NCBI GenBank assembly: GCA_024305405.1
Contig: JAKNDB010000018.1
Span: 558,001-622,000 of the forward strand
Reading direction: 5' to 3'
Length of the DNA stretch: 64,000 nt
DNA from: Dirofilaria immitis
Taxonomy: Eukaryota > Nematoda > Chromadorea > Rhabditida > Onchocercidae
The notes under the pieces are model-generated. The model did no database searches. It was not told the origin of the DNA and saw only the letters and a list, made by a program, of their open reading frames with translations. A program made the translations under genes and the position numbers. Shown here piece after piece: positions 11,576 through 25,632 of the stretch (positions are counted from its first letter, which is position 1; each line of letters begins with the position of its first letter).

Positions 11576-13922
11576 CATTATCATTATCACTATCATTATC
11601 ATTATCATTAGCATTATCATTATTATTATTATTATCAATCATCATTATCACCATGATTATCATTATTTACGATCATTATCAAAATTTTACTATTCATGAT
11701 TATTCTTACTATTATTATTATTATCATTATTGCTCACGATTGATGTCATTATCATCATTATCATTACTATTATTATCATAATTAAATCATTATTATCATT
11801 ATTATTATTATTATTATTACTGCCATTATTATTGTTATTAATATCACTATGACTATTGTTATTATCATATTATTATTACTATAATTATTATCATAATTAT
11901 TGTCAGTTAATTATCTATTGTTACTGATGCAATTTATTGAATTTATTTCAAAAAAATAAATATAATTTTAATATGTCGAAAAATTATTTATAAAATCTAT
12001 TCAGCACTTGCATATTTTAATATTTGCTGTCATTTTCGAATTAATTGAATGGAAAAAAACATTGAAAAATTAGTAATTGATTACTTAATTATTTCATTGA
12101 AAAATTAGTAATTATTTAATTATTATAACTAATATATTTTAAATATATTTGCTTATATTTGTTATGTTACTTTTATTAGAACTTAAAATATTAGATAAAA
12201 TTATTGTTTAGTAATTGTAATTAATTAATTTCTAATAATTAATTAGCATTAATCGAAATAATGATTATATTAATAAATAATTTTCTTAATCAATAATAAA
12301 CATATTTTTGGGCATATTTATTCTATGATTATTATAATTGATTAATGACTGAAATGATAAATAGATTTATCACATAATAATTATAATTAATTAATGCTAA
12401 ATAAGATATCAATTTTTTTCATTATTCGAAAATCAATTGATTGTTTTGATCATTAGTTTTGATTAAAATCTTCAATAATGGCAGAAATTATTGTTTAATA
12501 ATTGCAATTAAAGCTAATCAGAATTGGTTGAAGTGATAATTTTAATCAATAATTTAATTAATAATCAATATATTTCATATATTTATTCGTTTCGATTATT
12601 TTTGATTAAAACTTACAATAGTAAATAGTATTGGTACAGCAAGCATAAAACTTGGAAAAAGTAAACGAATTGCATAAGTTGGAAAAAGCCATTCTAAATC
12701 AGCATGAATTAATGCAATCAATGCTGATAACGGTGCTAATCCATATAATAATAATTCAGGTATAAACCAGAATAACTGAAATTATTTAATAATAAAAAAG
12801 AAACGGTAAAAAATTATATTTCGAATTTAATTATAATTGAAAAAGAATCAAATAAATTGTTAACATTTTCATTGATTTAACTAATAATAGCATATAATTT
12901 TAAAAATAATTACTGAAATAATAAATATTTTTCTATTCAATTAATTTAATAATTAAATATATATTTAATAATTAAATTATATTTATTTATACATTTATTA
13001 AAAATGCGAATTAAAATTTGTTTAATTTGACGATAATTAAATTAGAATTAGGAATAATTATCAAATCCCAATAGATTGATTAATTAAAATAAACATTAGA
13101 TAGATAAGGGAAAGATTTCAAATTAATTCCTTCATTCAATTGACTTAATAATAAGTATATATGTGTTAAGAATATTGATCAAATTTATTTAATTAAACAG
13201 TGATTTGAATTAGAACGAGGAATAGATCGATATTGATTAATTGAAATAAATATTAGATTATAGAAAGATTTTAGGTTAAAATTATGCAAATTTCATCGTT
13301 AATTTTCTATGAAATAATAAATTTCTTTTTAGATATAAAATTTCAATTCATTTCCCATTTCATTATTTAATTATATTTTTAATTTTGTCATTAATAAACC
13401 ATTATGTATATCTATCACACTTAGATGAAATTAAATTTATAACAAATAATTATAGTACTGTTCTTTTACAAAAAAAACAATAATTACTACTCCAGCATTT
13501 TGTTCTTCATATAATCGACATGATCTGCATCGATCCAGGATAAGAAATTGATTTACATGATCATATATTCGCTTAATTCCTACCAATGAATATAAACTAA
13601 ACATAGCATAACTTGCCAACTATAAATAAATATGTGAAATTAAAATACTGAAATGGAAGGAAATTGAAATTTAAATTAATTTGAATTAATTTTTATCCTT
13701 CCTTTTACTTTACTTTATTTTAACTTTACATCGCTTAGTTTTTCTCTCAGAAAAAAATATTTTTTTTATTAAAAATTTAATTTGATTACTACCATTCCTA
13801 TTATTGAAAAAAATACGAAATAATAATTTAAAATAAAAAGAAAAAACCTTAATGTAAGCTTTATAACAGAAATAATTTGGCTGATCGTTAGCATTTTCAT
13901 TATCAGATGCTTCTTGATCCAT
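10263..13922 (-). CDS. Unrecognised multi-pass (about 4 TM) membrane protein
   Basis: Five exons on the minus strand, all joining in phase 0: 13848-13922 (ATG at 13922), 13491-13619, 12617-12775, 11054-11251, 10263-10430 (stop TAA). About 242 residues. The acidic/Asn N-terminus (MDQEASDNENANDQPNYF) is followed by hydrophobic stretches in exon 2 (LASYAMFSLYSLVGI), exon 3 (two: the WFIPELLLYG and IRLLFPSFMLAVPILF regions) and exon 4 (GALLITNIYAILLAIVVLQL), then a basic, Gln/Asn-rich soluble tail (HRQRNLINGIRVWYHRN). Length and four-helix layout recall LAPTM-type lysosomal proteins, but I see no diagnostic motif and do not assign a family. No frame break, unlike its neighbours. Exon 2 could end at 13491 or slightly further on; an extra 5' exon cannot be excluded. 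Diverges from spe-39. Confidence 0.7.
10581..10643. repeat. (TA)n microsatellite in intron 4 of the membrane gene
   Basis: About 31 uninterrupted TA units directly after an AG. It is followed to about 10880 by degenerate copies of an AAGATTATCTATCC / GGAATACTTA unit. Confidence 0.95.
11536..11935. repeat. Degenerate (ATC/ATT)n triplet satellite
   Basis: About 400 bases of CATTAT/TATCAT triplet and hexamer repeats in intron 3 of the membrane gene. Poly-Ile open frames across it are repeat artefacts. Confidence 0.95.
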
Positions 13923-15821
13923 TTATCACTCTATGATGTCTTTTATAAATCTCGACAAAATTTTACATTTTTGAGTTTTGCTTAATTTTTGAAACAAGAA
14001 AAAGTAAATGTCACATTGTGTATATTTATAATTTCTGTCATTCGTAAATACTTGAAAATTTATCTTTAGAAAGTTAAATTAATATTTTTGGTTGATTAAG
14101 ATATGCCAATAACTATATTTTATGATAACTATATTTTCCATTATTTTATTATAATGATTGTTTACGATTTGTATATATTCTTGATAGAATAATTTGTTTT
14201 TTTTTATCAAATAGATTTCATTGATTATTAATTATCATTGTATATTAGTGATAACCATGCATTAATGATAACTGATATATTAGTCATAATTGTGTGTACT
14301 AATGATAATTGATATGTTTATGATTTGACTTACCTTTTTAACTAACTAAAATAAATCAATGATTTTAGAAATAGAAAACATAGTATGAAACAAGAAATAT
14401 ATGTGATTAACTATTTTAATTCAAAAATCAAACATCACACTTTTTTGTTTAAATGAACCGAACAAAAATCCTTTCAAATGCTATCAGTATGAAATGATAC
14501 AATTATAATTTTATTTATTTTTAATATTATCAATCAATATGTAAATATTCAAATCAATCGATATTTTACATATGAAAATTTCACATTAATAATAATGTTT
14601 ATATAAATTATAAGTGATTTGATTTAATTTAAAATTCATATCAATTAAGATTATTTATAATTAAAATTAAGTTAAAATTATTTTATTCTATTTCTTGGAT
14701 TTTAATATTATTGAATTTTTGTAATACTCTATCATTCCAATTTATTTTATTTCAATTTAATTTCTCATTTTAAGTTATTCATTTCAATTTGATTGAATTT
14801 AAATTTCTCATTTTAAGTTATTCATTTCAATTTGATTGAATTTAACAATGTTTCATTTCCAATGCTCCGTTTTAGTTTAGTTTAAATTTATTTCGATCAA
14901 ATTAATACCAATTCATTCCATTTCAAAACATTACGATCAAATTTAGTTTATGATTATATCATTTCACTTTTTAAATTTAATATTATTTAATTCAGCACAT
15001 TACATACTATATAATCCATAATTTTAATTCATTTATTTTAATTTAATTTCTTAATTTAAATTATTTATTTCAATTTGATTTAAATATTTAATTTGAATTT
15101 ATTTCGACCAAATTAATATCAATTCATTTCAATTCAAAATATCATAATCTCTCTATCTTAGTTCAACAAAAAACCATTACAAAAATCATTCCTCAACTAT
15201 CAAACCTTTAATTTCAACAGAACCTGCCATGCCAACATCGGAAATGTAAATAAAACGCTCTCAATCTCTGCTTCAATTACCACATATATTGATTAAATAT
15301 TTTCTCATTCTCTAACACCGCGATTTCTCTAAAGTTACATCGTTGTCTATAATCTCCTCAATTAATACATCTATTCATCCATGATTTATTTTATTTTGTG
15401 TCCTGTCGCAGTTTGTTTTCGCCTTGGTAAATTGTATTTAGTTAGATGGATTGTTCGGGTTTTTGATCTCCTATTTGAGTATGTTGATATTCATTTTTGA
15501 TTTCCAATTTATCCATCATATTTTTCAAATATTTTCGTAGAAATTCAAAAGAGAATTAATATTATATCGAAAATTTTATGAAATTTTAGCAAAAATTCAA
15601 GTTTTCAAATTTTAAAAAAACTTTTTTAACCGAGAAGTAGATTTTAATAGAGTTTGATAATCTAACATATTTTTCGAAGGTTTTCATGAGAGTTTAAAAA
15701 ATTTAACAAAATTCGAATTGTTCAACAGAATTTGCAAAAAAATTCAAAAATTTGAAATTCAAATTTAAAGTTTCAAAATTTTCTTCCAACAAAATTAGAT
15801 TTTAGTAAAATTTGCTATATT
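13923..15821. other. Divergent intergenic region with tandem duplications
   Basis: Shared upstream region of the membrane gene (-) and spe-39 (+). It contains an almost perfect 43-base tandem duplication at about 14761-14846. A larger diverged duplication (about 14740-14950 versus 14990-15160) is recognised by the paired TTATTTCGA(T/C)C AAATTAATA segments. 15540-15790 is a degenerate A/T-rich repeat. No coding exon seen. Confidence 0.6.
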
Positions 15822-15877
15822 TCAGATATACTTTATGTATTAATGATGTAGTTGTAGTACGACGGTTGTGAAATTTT
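15822..15877 (+). promoter_or_regulatory. Putative spliced-leader acceptor and 5' UTR of spe-39
   Basis: TATATTTCAG (AG at 15824-15825) precedes the ATG at 15878 by about 50 bases with no upstream coding exon, the pattern expected of a nematode trans-splice acceptor. Inference only. Confidence 0.4.
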
Positions 15878-18800
15878 ATGGCAGCTCATCGGAAGTTCAC
15901 TTTTGACAATCCAGAAGATAGTTATTGGAACTCTAATGATCCTATTACTCTTCCATTTGCGGATAATAACTCATCAATTACTAATGCGGTAATAATCAAT
16001 TAATTAAGTTAGTATATTTTATACATTAAATTAAATTTTTGGCGAAGCTATTATAATAACTCGAAACCATAAATGTAAGCCAATTCTTAGCTTGGTAATC
16101 ATTTATATTAATAATATGTTTTTTGATTGTAAAAGTTCAGTTATTATATTTTGAATTCTGAAGGAGTTATTCCGAGATTCCTACAATTCAGATTTCTTTA
16201 GGCTGCTGCTCGGGCAGCTCTAGAAGATTTATTCGAATGTAAGGTTCGTTTTGGTAGCGAAGATGGATCATCGAATGCAGAAAGTGAATCACTATCGGTT
16301 ACAGAAAATGCGGCCGAGCAGAATTTAAGGTTTAAATTTTATTTTATAGGAATTTAGGGGATTTTTGATTCTCTCATCTTGTCATTACTTCTCTCAAAAT
16401 TATAAAATCTGCAATTTTATCTCTTCACTCAGAGCTCTGATCTAATTATCGCAGAATGATTATATCGTCTCTTTTTTATCATTCATTTCCGAAGTCGTTA
16501 AACTCCCATTTTTCATGTCTTCTTCTAGAAGTCGCTGAATTTTGAATTTTTAAATTTACATTTTTAGAAATGGAAGTGTAAATTTACTAAAAGCATCCAT
16601 TGGAACATCCATTCCAAATCGTCCCATTTTACAGTTAGACGAGGTAGATATTTAAAATTCTTGTTTTTGATGCTGTACTTTTGATTTCTTAGCAATTAGC
16701 TGCAACTAGCAGTTATGCGATTGCAGGGATGTGTTTGCCTTTTTCACAAATTTCTAGTTATAACACTACTTTTTCGAGCATTTATATGAATAGAAACAAC
16801 GTATTATATATATAGGTATACCTTTTTTACTGAGATTAAAGATTTAAAGCTTATTTTCAGAATCACTCGTTTGATCGAAAGTATTCTTTAAAATCTGCCA
16901 CTGTTTTCTCAAAATCTACTGCTTCAGTTATTTCTGACGGCAGTGGTGAATCACTGTCGAGTAATGTAACCGCGCAGCTTGACTATTCCAGATTGAAGAG
17001 CGAACATAGGAAATTACAAAAGCATTTGGAGGTTTTTTCTTCTTGATTTTTTTTGCAAATTTAAGTTCAAATTTATCGTCTTTCATTTTTTCCAATTATA
17101 TATTTCTCGCTTTTTTGCAGTTTAATTAACAGATACACATAGGAATATAGTTTGAATAGTTGACATTATGAGCTAATTTCCTGGGAGAAATTGCTTTGTT
17201 TTTACAATTTTTATGATTTAAAATCTTTTGTAACGTTCTCTTCTATTACTAGCAGGTGTAATTCCGAAGATTTTCCATAATAATTTGTTTAAGTTTCTAA
17301 TGAATAATAGATTGCTAAAGTTTGCTATTTCAGCAAGTAAGATTAGAACGTTATCGTGCAGCTGATCCTGAACACACAGTTCGAAGACTCTTACGAAATG
17401 ATTCGGTTTCATTAGACTTGTACCGAAGTAAGAAAGAAAAACTAGGTCTGTTGGAAGCTGCGTTGGAATCTTATGATGGAAATGTCATCATTGCTGTATG
17501 TTAATCCAATTTTGCTTTTAAACAAAAATTATGTCCATCTACATATTGTTTTGCATTACAGCGAAAAAGATTTAGAATATTGTTATTGGCTACCTAAGAT
17601 CTTCTATCAATTTAATTCGATTGTTGAAATAATTTTTTAACGTTCTTTTGTTACGACTTGTGCTCATAGTTTATGCGTTTCAGCTGATAAAATGAGCTTG
17701 CTGCGGTTACAGTGCTTAGGAACTATTGCTTGATATTCTTTGTTATTTAAACTGGTTTATTTTTTTCATAACGGGAGTAGTCATTTTAAAATTTTCATGA
17801 TTATTTGTTTTCGATATTTACATAACATATATATATACATACATATATATATGATATTTATATAGCATAATATATATTTATGAATCATTGAAAACTTTTA
17901 TTCTTTATTGTTTTAAGCACTTATCAATTTAACTTATAAAAATTGCAGGTCGTACTAGCCTTGGAAAGATCTTTAGAAACCTCGGTATTTTTGGATATCA
18001 TAAAACAAAAGCCAGTTGCTGTCAATCATTATACAGCCTATTTGAAAGATATGAAAAATTTTGACCAACTTACTTCAACGCTGTTGTGAGTTCTTAATTA
18101 AAATTAAAGTTTGCTGTTTCTCAGTTTTCAGCTTTGTAATTCACAATTTTTTTTTGATTTCATTTGAGAAGAAATATATCGCAGGAGATGTTGTATCTAT
18201 CGCAGGAGATGTTATAATTATAGATTTTATTCTATTTTATTTATTTTGTTTTTCGTAGAATGGAAATTTTTAATGCCTAGCAACATTTGTTAGCATTAGA
18301 GATTAGAAATTTATCGCGTAAAATATGAAACTTTCATATCTGAAAAATGTAAATAAGAAGAGAAATATTTGTTCTTGGATTGAATTAAATTTTTTTATTG
18401 TTATATATAAACACAAACAAAGTAACTATTTATTTCATTTTAAGAAAGAATTTTTTTCAGAGCTTTGAATCGCATGGAAGAAGTTGCGCTTGTGTTGTAC
18501 TCAGTAGCTTGTAGGAAACAGCCAAGTGAACGAATCGTGTATTTAAAAAATGTTTGAATTCATGTACTGCTATTTCATCACTGGAAACTTTTTCGAAATC
18601 TGTGAATGAATACATCGATCTTTTGGAACGACAAAATATAATTGAAGTAAGAAATTTAATGATAATTTTGAGTAAAACGTAACTTTCTATATCATTATTT
18701 GTTTTATGCAATAATGCATTAATTCGAATGTCTTTCCAGATGATTTTCTGGGAATCATACAAAGGTTTTGACTATTTTAGGATGCTGATGAAGCACTTAT

Positions 18801-20753
18801 CAAAGAAGGAGGAAGAAGAATTTTTCAACAGTATCCCAAAACAGTTACTTTAATTGGAAGGCCAGTCCTGACTACACTATATTATTCTTGTCTGTATCAT
18901 TTCGATCTTCCCGTGGTATTTTAATTTTTCTTTTGCAAAACTAAATTTTCGAAACCATTCAGCAATCTTGATAGAGTTAAATTCATTTAGCTGTTCTTAT
19001 CTCTCATCATATCATCTACACTCTGCAAAAATTTTTCACCAAAAAGTAAGATTTACATAAATCAATTTTAAATAAGGTCAGAAATTTTTCTAAAAAATTT
19101 TGTTATACATATCATAGTATTCATTTATCAACGCAATAGTTATTCTCTTACTTTAAATTAAATTTCCTATATTGAACCGAAAATGTTATCATTATATCCT
19201 GCATATAAAACAAGCAATTATATGCTTCTCGCTATCAAATTTAATTCGTAGCAAGAAAGAAAAAAGGATTACTACATAAATGAATTGGTTAACATTAAAT
19301 GCAAACAACAGAAACAAATTATCAGATAACAGAAATGAGAAAACAGGATAAAGGAGAAGGATGAAATTGCGGTTGTTCAAATTGAATTTTCCTACACTTA
19401 ATTGTAGATTGAGGGATAAGTAAGAATATGATTTGCAAGAAAGCAGGGATTTTTATTAGTTGTAATGATGAAGTAATAGATTAATATAATAACGAGTTAA
19501 CGATATTTAATTTATATATTAAAGCTTTATTTGCAGAATGCTTATGCTAGTCCACTATCTATAAAAGAATTCTTCAATATGACTGAAAAGCAATATGCAT
19601 GGACGGCAATATCGGCGTTAACCCGTTTGAAAAGGTTTGAATGATCTTATGTTTTTACTGTTATAGTATAAATTATGATTCGTAAATTGATATGTTGAAA
19701 ATATTTCATTATTACTGACATCTATATAAATTTGATTATATGATTCACGTGACTGTTTATTTTTGATTGAAAACAGTTCAAGATCATGCATCTTATTTTA
19801 TTTTTTTTTGCAATATGATGTATATTCCAGAATGATAATAGAAATTTTCTTTTTTATGATTTCTTTAACAAGGAGAGAATATGAAATCAAAGAGCTTTAT
19901 CTGAAGAAAATGATAATACACAAATCAAATAGCACGAAAAACAGCAAAAAGCTTATTCCAGATGGAACGATATCGAAAGAGTGTTGATGAGCAAAAAATT
20001 TTTGGGTGGTGTCAAAATTCTTTGTCCTTTTGCTTGGCGACATTTGTTTACCATAATTTCAAGCAATGAGCAGCCACCGAAAGAAGTATAGATTATTTTT
20101 ATGTTTGCTTATATATACTTTTTTCTCATCAGAAACTTTGAATTTTCTTCTTGCATATTTGTGAAATATGAATTCATTAAACTATTTCTCTTCATAATGA
20201 GTTGGTATCGAATTTATGAAAGTTTTTGCAATAACTTATAGGCTTAAAAATTAGCAAAAATTAAAATAAAATTTAAGTTATGATTATTTTTTAAATTCAG
20301 TATAATTCAATATAAAATTCTTTTGTTTACAGATCTTATGTAAGCTTCTGCGTGCTATTCCGGATTTAAGCGAGCGTCAACGTCTTGCAAACCAATTTTC
20401 GGAAGCATCTGAAATAACAATCGAATGTTTAGTGGCACAAAAGGATCGAATTGCACTGAGTTCCTTTTAGCCAAGCTGACACCACATACGATAGAAGCTC
20501 ATAAAGCACTCAACGCCTTGAATAATGCTGTATGCCGTTGAATTTTTTATAATTTCTGCATTGAAAGCCATATTCATTATGATATTTTTACCTCGATCTT
20601 TCCGAAATTTAATTTTTTCTTTATGTAAATGGGAGATGTGCGAGAAGTAAAATTGATATTGGTAGCACTAATATAAAATTTCAAGTTTAAGATTGCATTT
20701 GATTCTTTCTAAATTTTAATTTTTCATTTTAGACAAATCGATGGAAAAATTAA
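15878..20753 (+). CDS. spe-39: SPE-39 / VIPAS39 (VPS16B), endolysosomal tethering factor
   Basis: Twelve exons: 15878-15988, 16202-16329, 16568-16643, 16861-17031, 17334-17495, 17949-18085, 18461-18646, 18781-18915, 19537-19634, 19962-20085, 20333-20529, 20733-20753; about 515 residues. The N-terminus has the KFTFDNPEDSYWNS motif of the family, then a Ser-rich linker and a charged helical region (HRKLQKHLEQVRLERYRAAD). The VPS16 C-terminal-like alpha-solenoid follows (DPEHTVRRLLR, KLGLLEAALE, VNHYTAYLKDM, TEKQYAW). The protein ends NRWKN, very like RWKN of human VIPAS39. The protein binds VPS33B in sorting to late endosomes/lysosomes; in C. elegans it is needed for sperm organelles. Two frame breaks are seen: one missing A in the run 18545-18550, and one missing base near 20455 before FLLAKLTPHT. 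All other junctions keep phase. Confidence 0.9.
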
Positions 20754-23611
20754 GAAAGCAATTTGATTTAGACGGACGAATCCGATGAAATGTTGCCAGC
20801 AAAAATATAAATTTATTGTAAGACATTATTTTTCTTTTGTTAGATGTTTTGCCTGAATTTAAGCAATATCGGTGGAAATCATAATTTTTCTGTGCTGTGA
20901 TATGTTAGTTTTTCTTGAAAGAAGACTTCGCAAAATTATTAGATATATGTGTGATGTCACATGTAATATGCGACTTTGAATGGATCCCTTTTCAAACGAA
21001 TTTTTAACGAATTTCAGATGTTACAACAACATATATTGCTCATCAGCTTAATATTGTCAAGTTTCTTATAACATTAATAATTACTTTCATGTTTTTGATT
21101 CTTTCCAACGGGTGCTGCTGTCAGTTTTTTGGAATTAACTGTGATATGAATTAACTATTACATTCCGTCGATATTAAGCCGTCTATGAATTTTGATGAAC
21201 TTGTCATATTCACGTGCCTAATACTCTCAGTGTTCGCTTATTTGTTATTCTTTTTCCTAAGTGAATATTTGAAATAACTTGATTATTTACTGGATTTCAA
21301 TGACGGAGTAGTCTGGAAATGTATCAAATAAATATTTTTGTTCCAATAATTTTTGTAAGCAAAGATGTTAACGACATCACAAATAAAGTTAAGGAAATCT
21401 TAATTCAGCTTTGCATGTGAAGGATTAATAGATAAATTTTATCAAAAATTTATGACGTTATGGGACAATTTTCTTTGATTATGTTCGTGATACTATGAAT
21501 ATATGAAAGCATAGTCAAAATTTAACACTCTGTAATGGATCGCTAGTCGTAAAAAACATTTTTAAGTATGCTAGAAATTTGTGAGTCATTCTTTCCAACT
21601 TTGGCTGTTCAAGATTTTGCAGTTTGATAATTACAAATACCAAGCCAAATAAGCTAAGCTAAACTTTATACTTCCTCACCAACCTTGTATATTTGAATCA
21701 TGTGAATTGTGCATTAGAAATATTTGGAAAAAAAGGGAAGAAAATTTTATTCATAATGAAATTATCATAGTAAAAATAAGCTTAAAATGACTGATAACAT
21801 TGAATTATTTCGTAAAATCTTATTACAATTAATTCTTTTCAAAATTTGCATATTAGAAAATATGATAGCAAAATTACAAATGTTAATCATCAATGATGAA
21901 TCAATTAGTCACTTTTCAATCCATCCAGCAGCCGGTTTGTTTTTCTCTCTTCATTCTCGTCATACTAATTCGAGATTTGCCGGAGTTTGTTTTAAAAATT
22001 CCCGAAATTTCATAAATTTTTCTTAAATTTCGTTAGATGAATATTTTAATTGTTATTTAACTTATTATAGTATTACACTAAAACTTATATTTTAATTTAA
22101 TTTAATAACGATTAGTAAATTCTGCTATACTCGTAAGTTCAAATAATTTTTAGAATAATTTATCATAATATTTCCTATTCATATATTTTTCTCCCTTTTT
22201 CTTTTTTCTAGATAAGTATTATTCATACTTGTTGAAATAGTAATGAAATTAACTCTTCTATTTTCGAGTCCCGAAGTTATTCTCGAATACGAAATTCGAT
22301 CTGCATAGGAAATGATCTAGACTGATAATGATAATAGTTTGACAATGAATTATGTATCCGAAAATTGCAAATCTAGTAATATGAAATATTATTCAAAGCT
22401 TAAAATCAACGAAATTAGAAAATTTTTCTTTCCCGGTGAACGTAAATATTATCTATTTAGAGCTTTGAAATAGTAATAAAATTAACTCTTCTATTTTTGA
22501 TTGAAGTTATTCTCGAATACGAAATTCAAACTTGAGTAGGAAAAAAGATTCTTTCGTTCTCTTATCAATTTAATGATTATAAAATATATAACAAAAATAT
22601 AAAAATAAAAAGAGCAATAAACATAAACAATCTCAATAAATATTGATCAATCTTTATCAAAAATCAATTTTATCAAAAATAATAATTTGCTATGAAAAAA
22701 TTGACCGATCAATGATAGAAGTTTTCTGTTATTTCTTGATAATGTCTCTCTTTTTTGGGTATTTTAAATAAAATGTAATCTCGAACTGATTGATCAATCA
22801 TTGTTTTTTCGTTCAAATAGTTTAATGATTAAGCATTGATATGATAAGAGTGTGAACATATTTTTATCAAATGTTCAGAGCTTACAAGCGATTAAACTAA
22901 GGTATAGTTAATTAGTTGAAGTATAATTAATCTAAGGTATAATTAATTAGCGCTAAGCTTGCTTTATTTGGAAAGTATAATTTAAACTAATAACGAATGA
23001 ATTCTGATTGAATTAAACGTGAATAATTTGATGCTCAATAATTGAATAACTATTATACGTTATAAAATATAAGATGATTTCACGTAAAAAACGAGTGAAA
23101 TTATATGCTCCCAAAAATATAAGGAAAGTCAAACATATAAATCTCGATTACATGACGGACGAATTCTCACTTGCGCTATTTTAGTATAATACACATATAA
23201 TTTTCACGTTTTTTACGTTTCGTTATTTGTGTTATCATAATTTGCTTAAATGTGAGAAAGCTCAAATAGAATTCTGCAAAATCACTTTTATGATATATTC
23301 TCTAGTAGAGAGGTTAAAATATATGGAATATCTTTACTTTGATGTAACGCAAAGATGAAACACGTAAGAGACGTAAAGATGAATAAATATGATGTATCAA
23401 ATGGCAATATTTAGCAAGATATATCGTTAAATCAGATTAGAACTAAAAACAAACGTCAATATTCAGCTTAACAATTAAGGAAAAACGTCAGTGCATTACG
23501 TGAAAGTTATTCTATGATACTTTCACATTAACACAGGTCGAAATCTATTCATTGTCTCCATTATCTAAGATCAATAAAAAAATTTATGATTCAAGGTGAT
23601 ATTTAGAACCT

Positions 23612-23940
23612 GGCCAATTATACGTAAAATAACTATTGACATTTAAACTATCGTAGAAATAAGCCACATATATGTGAAGAATCTGATTCATACTCATATT
23701 TTCTCATTGTTATATACAAAAGCAAATGATGCGTAATCATAAACATTATTTAGAATATACGTAACGTAGCCAGTTATAGATAAGGAAAATTTTAGTACAT
23801 TTACATGATCGTAGAAATAAGCCAAATATTTGACACAGAATTCAAAACGTGAAGAATCTGATTCATACTTATTATTACATATTGTTATTATAAGTGTAAA
23901 ATAGTATAAGCCATAAGCGTATAAACGTTATCTAATATAC
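23612..23940. repeat. Tandem duplication of about 160 bp in an ACGT-rich block
   Basis: Two diverged copies, about 23612-23760 and 23770-23940, share TCGTAGAAATAAGCCA and GTGAAGAATCTGATTCATAC in the same order, then both end TAGAATATAC/TCTAATATAC. Confidence 0.8.
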
Positions 23941-24339
23941 TATTACGTGACACGAACTATTTAAATATATTAATAATAATAACCTGATTGATACGTTGAT
24001 GAAATTGACGTAAATGCGTAATTTCGTATAATACGTGTAATTAGAGAAGACAACAAACAACAGAACATCTCCTCTATAGAGGCTGCCAATGTTGTTACTT
24101 ACCATATATGTGTTGCCCATTTGGACCTATATTATATTGTCTGCCTGCAAATTTCCCTTTTTTTTTGAGGCTCTTCTCGAGAATAATTTACGTCTGTTCG
24201 CCTTTTACATTATCTTTATGATAATTGTGATTGTCATAAAGATAAATGATTATACAGAGGGAGAGAGAGAGAAAGAGAAGAGGAAGATGATTTTCGAAAG
24301 AGAATTCCTGGATGAGTGTTTCAAATTTAATTTAGGAAA

Positions 24340-24930
24340 TTAAAATTTAGGAAATTCAAATTTAGGAAATTTTGCATGCTTTGGAGGAGTGTCGTGAATT
24401 TGGAGAGATTCTGTTAATTTCGGACGAGTATCTTGAATTTAGAGAGATTCTATATTTCCCGGATTGATGTCTTCAATTTAAAGGGATTTTGTATTTTCCG
24501 GAAAGAGCATTTTAATTTAAGGAAATTCTCTATTTTCTGGAGAGATTTTAAGTTTAAAGTAATCTTGCATTTTGGAGATGACCGTTCTATTTAGAGAAAG
24601 TCCTGCATTTTCTTCATGAGTGTTCTAAATTTAGGAGAATCCTGTATTTGATTTTTGTTTTTAGAGAATCCTATATTTTCTGGATAAGATTTCTAATTTA
24701 GACAAATCTTGTATTTTCCGGATTACTATCCTGCTTCGGGTAATCCTATACTTTAGGGAATCTTGTATTTTCCAGATGACTGTTCTGTTTAAGGAAATCC
24801 TGCATTTTCCTCACAAATATTCTAAATTTAGAGAATGTTATATTTTTTCCGGATGACTATTCTTTTCAGGAAAATCCTGACGTTTTTCGAAGGAGAATTT
24901 AGGTCAAGAAAATGCTATATTTTGCAGATG
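24340..24930. repeat. Degenerate minisatellite, unit about 55-60 bp
   Basis: About ten diverged copies of a unit alternating AATTTAGAGAGATTCT, GTATTTTCCGGA and TGA(C/G)TGTTCT. Copies differ enough that no reading frame persists. Confidence 0.8.
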
Positions 24931-25540
24931 AATATTCTAAATTTAAGGCGAAATATTTACAAAAATGTAGATTGGTACTATTTGAATATTAATTTTATTA
25001 TTCCAGCTCCTTATTTTAATAAACTTCTTGTTTTTAAGGTCAAATGATTAAATGTATGCTTCTTTTTCAAACAAAAACTTTCTTAAAATCTGGAATTCCA
25101 CGTACGTGATAGAACGTGAAATTATAAAAATGACATTCTTATTAACATTTTCGAAGTTTAACTGTTTCGTGTAGAAATTTTTTCAAATTTCTGTTCGCTT
25201 TTTTAAAAATTATTTGGTTTAACTTGAAATTGTTATTTGTTGGAATGAATTTTAATAAAATTTGCATATTCTTAAAACAACTGGCAATGAAATTTAAATA
25301 GAATTAATATTAGCGCAGTTATTTATAGAATTAGTGATATGAATTTAAATATTTTTGTTTTATCATTTAAATGTGATATTTGGTTGTTATGAAGCATTAT
25401 CTTCAACGCTTTCCAGTAATCAATTTTCTTGTTTTTTTTTCGAAAATTTATCAAATTTAAATTTTCGGAATTCGAAATCTGATAATACGTATCGTGTTAG
25501 AATATAGCAACTAAATATAGACTTACTGATAAGCTACTTC

Positions 25541-25632
25541 TGAATTCACTATATCTTAAGAATGTTATCATGAAATGTGTATGAAATGAATTCACTATAT
25601 CTTAAGAATGTTATCATGAAATGTGAATGAAA
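25541..25632. repeat. 46-bp tandem duplication
   Basis: Two adjacent copies starting TGAATTCACTATATC at 25541 and 25587, nearly identical. Confidence 0.9.

Noticed and set aside
11289..11699. Poly-Ile open frame
   Set aside because: Translation of the ATC/ATT triplet satellite.
21787..22026. 79-codon plus-strand frame starting with ATG
   Set aside because: More protein-like than most, but no neighbouring exon, no acceptor-like 5' context and no family likeness; left unannotated.
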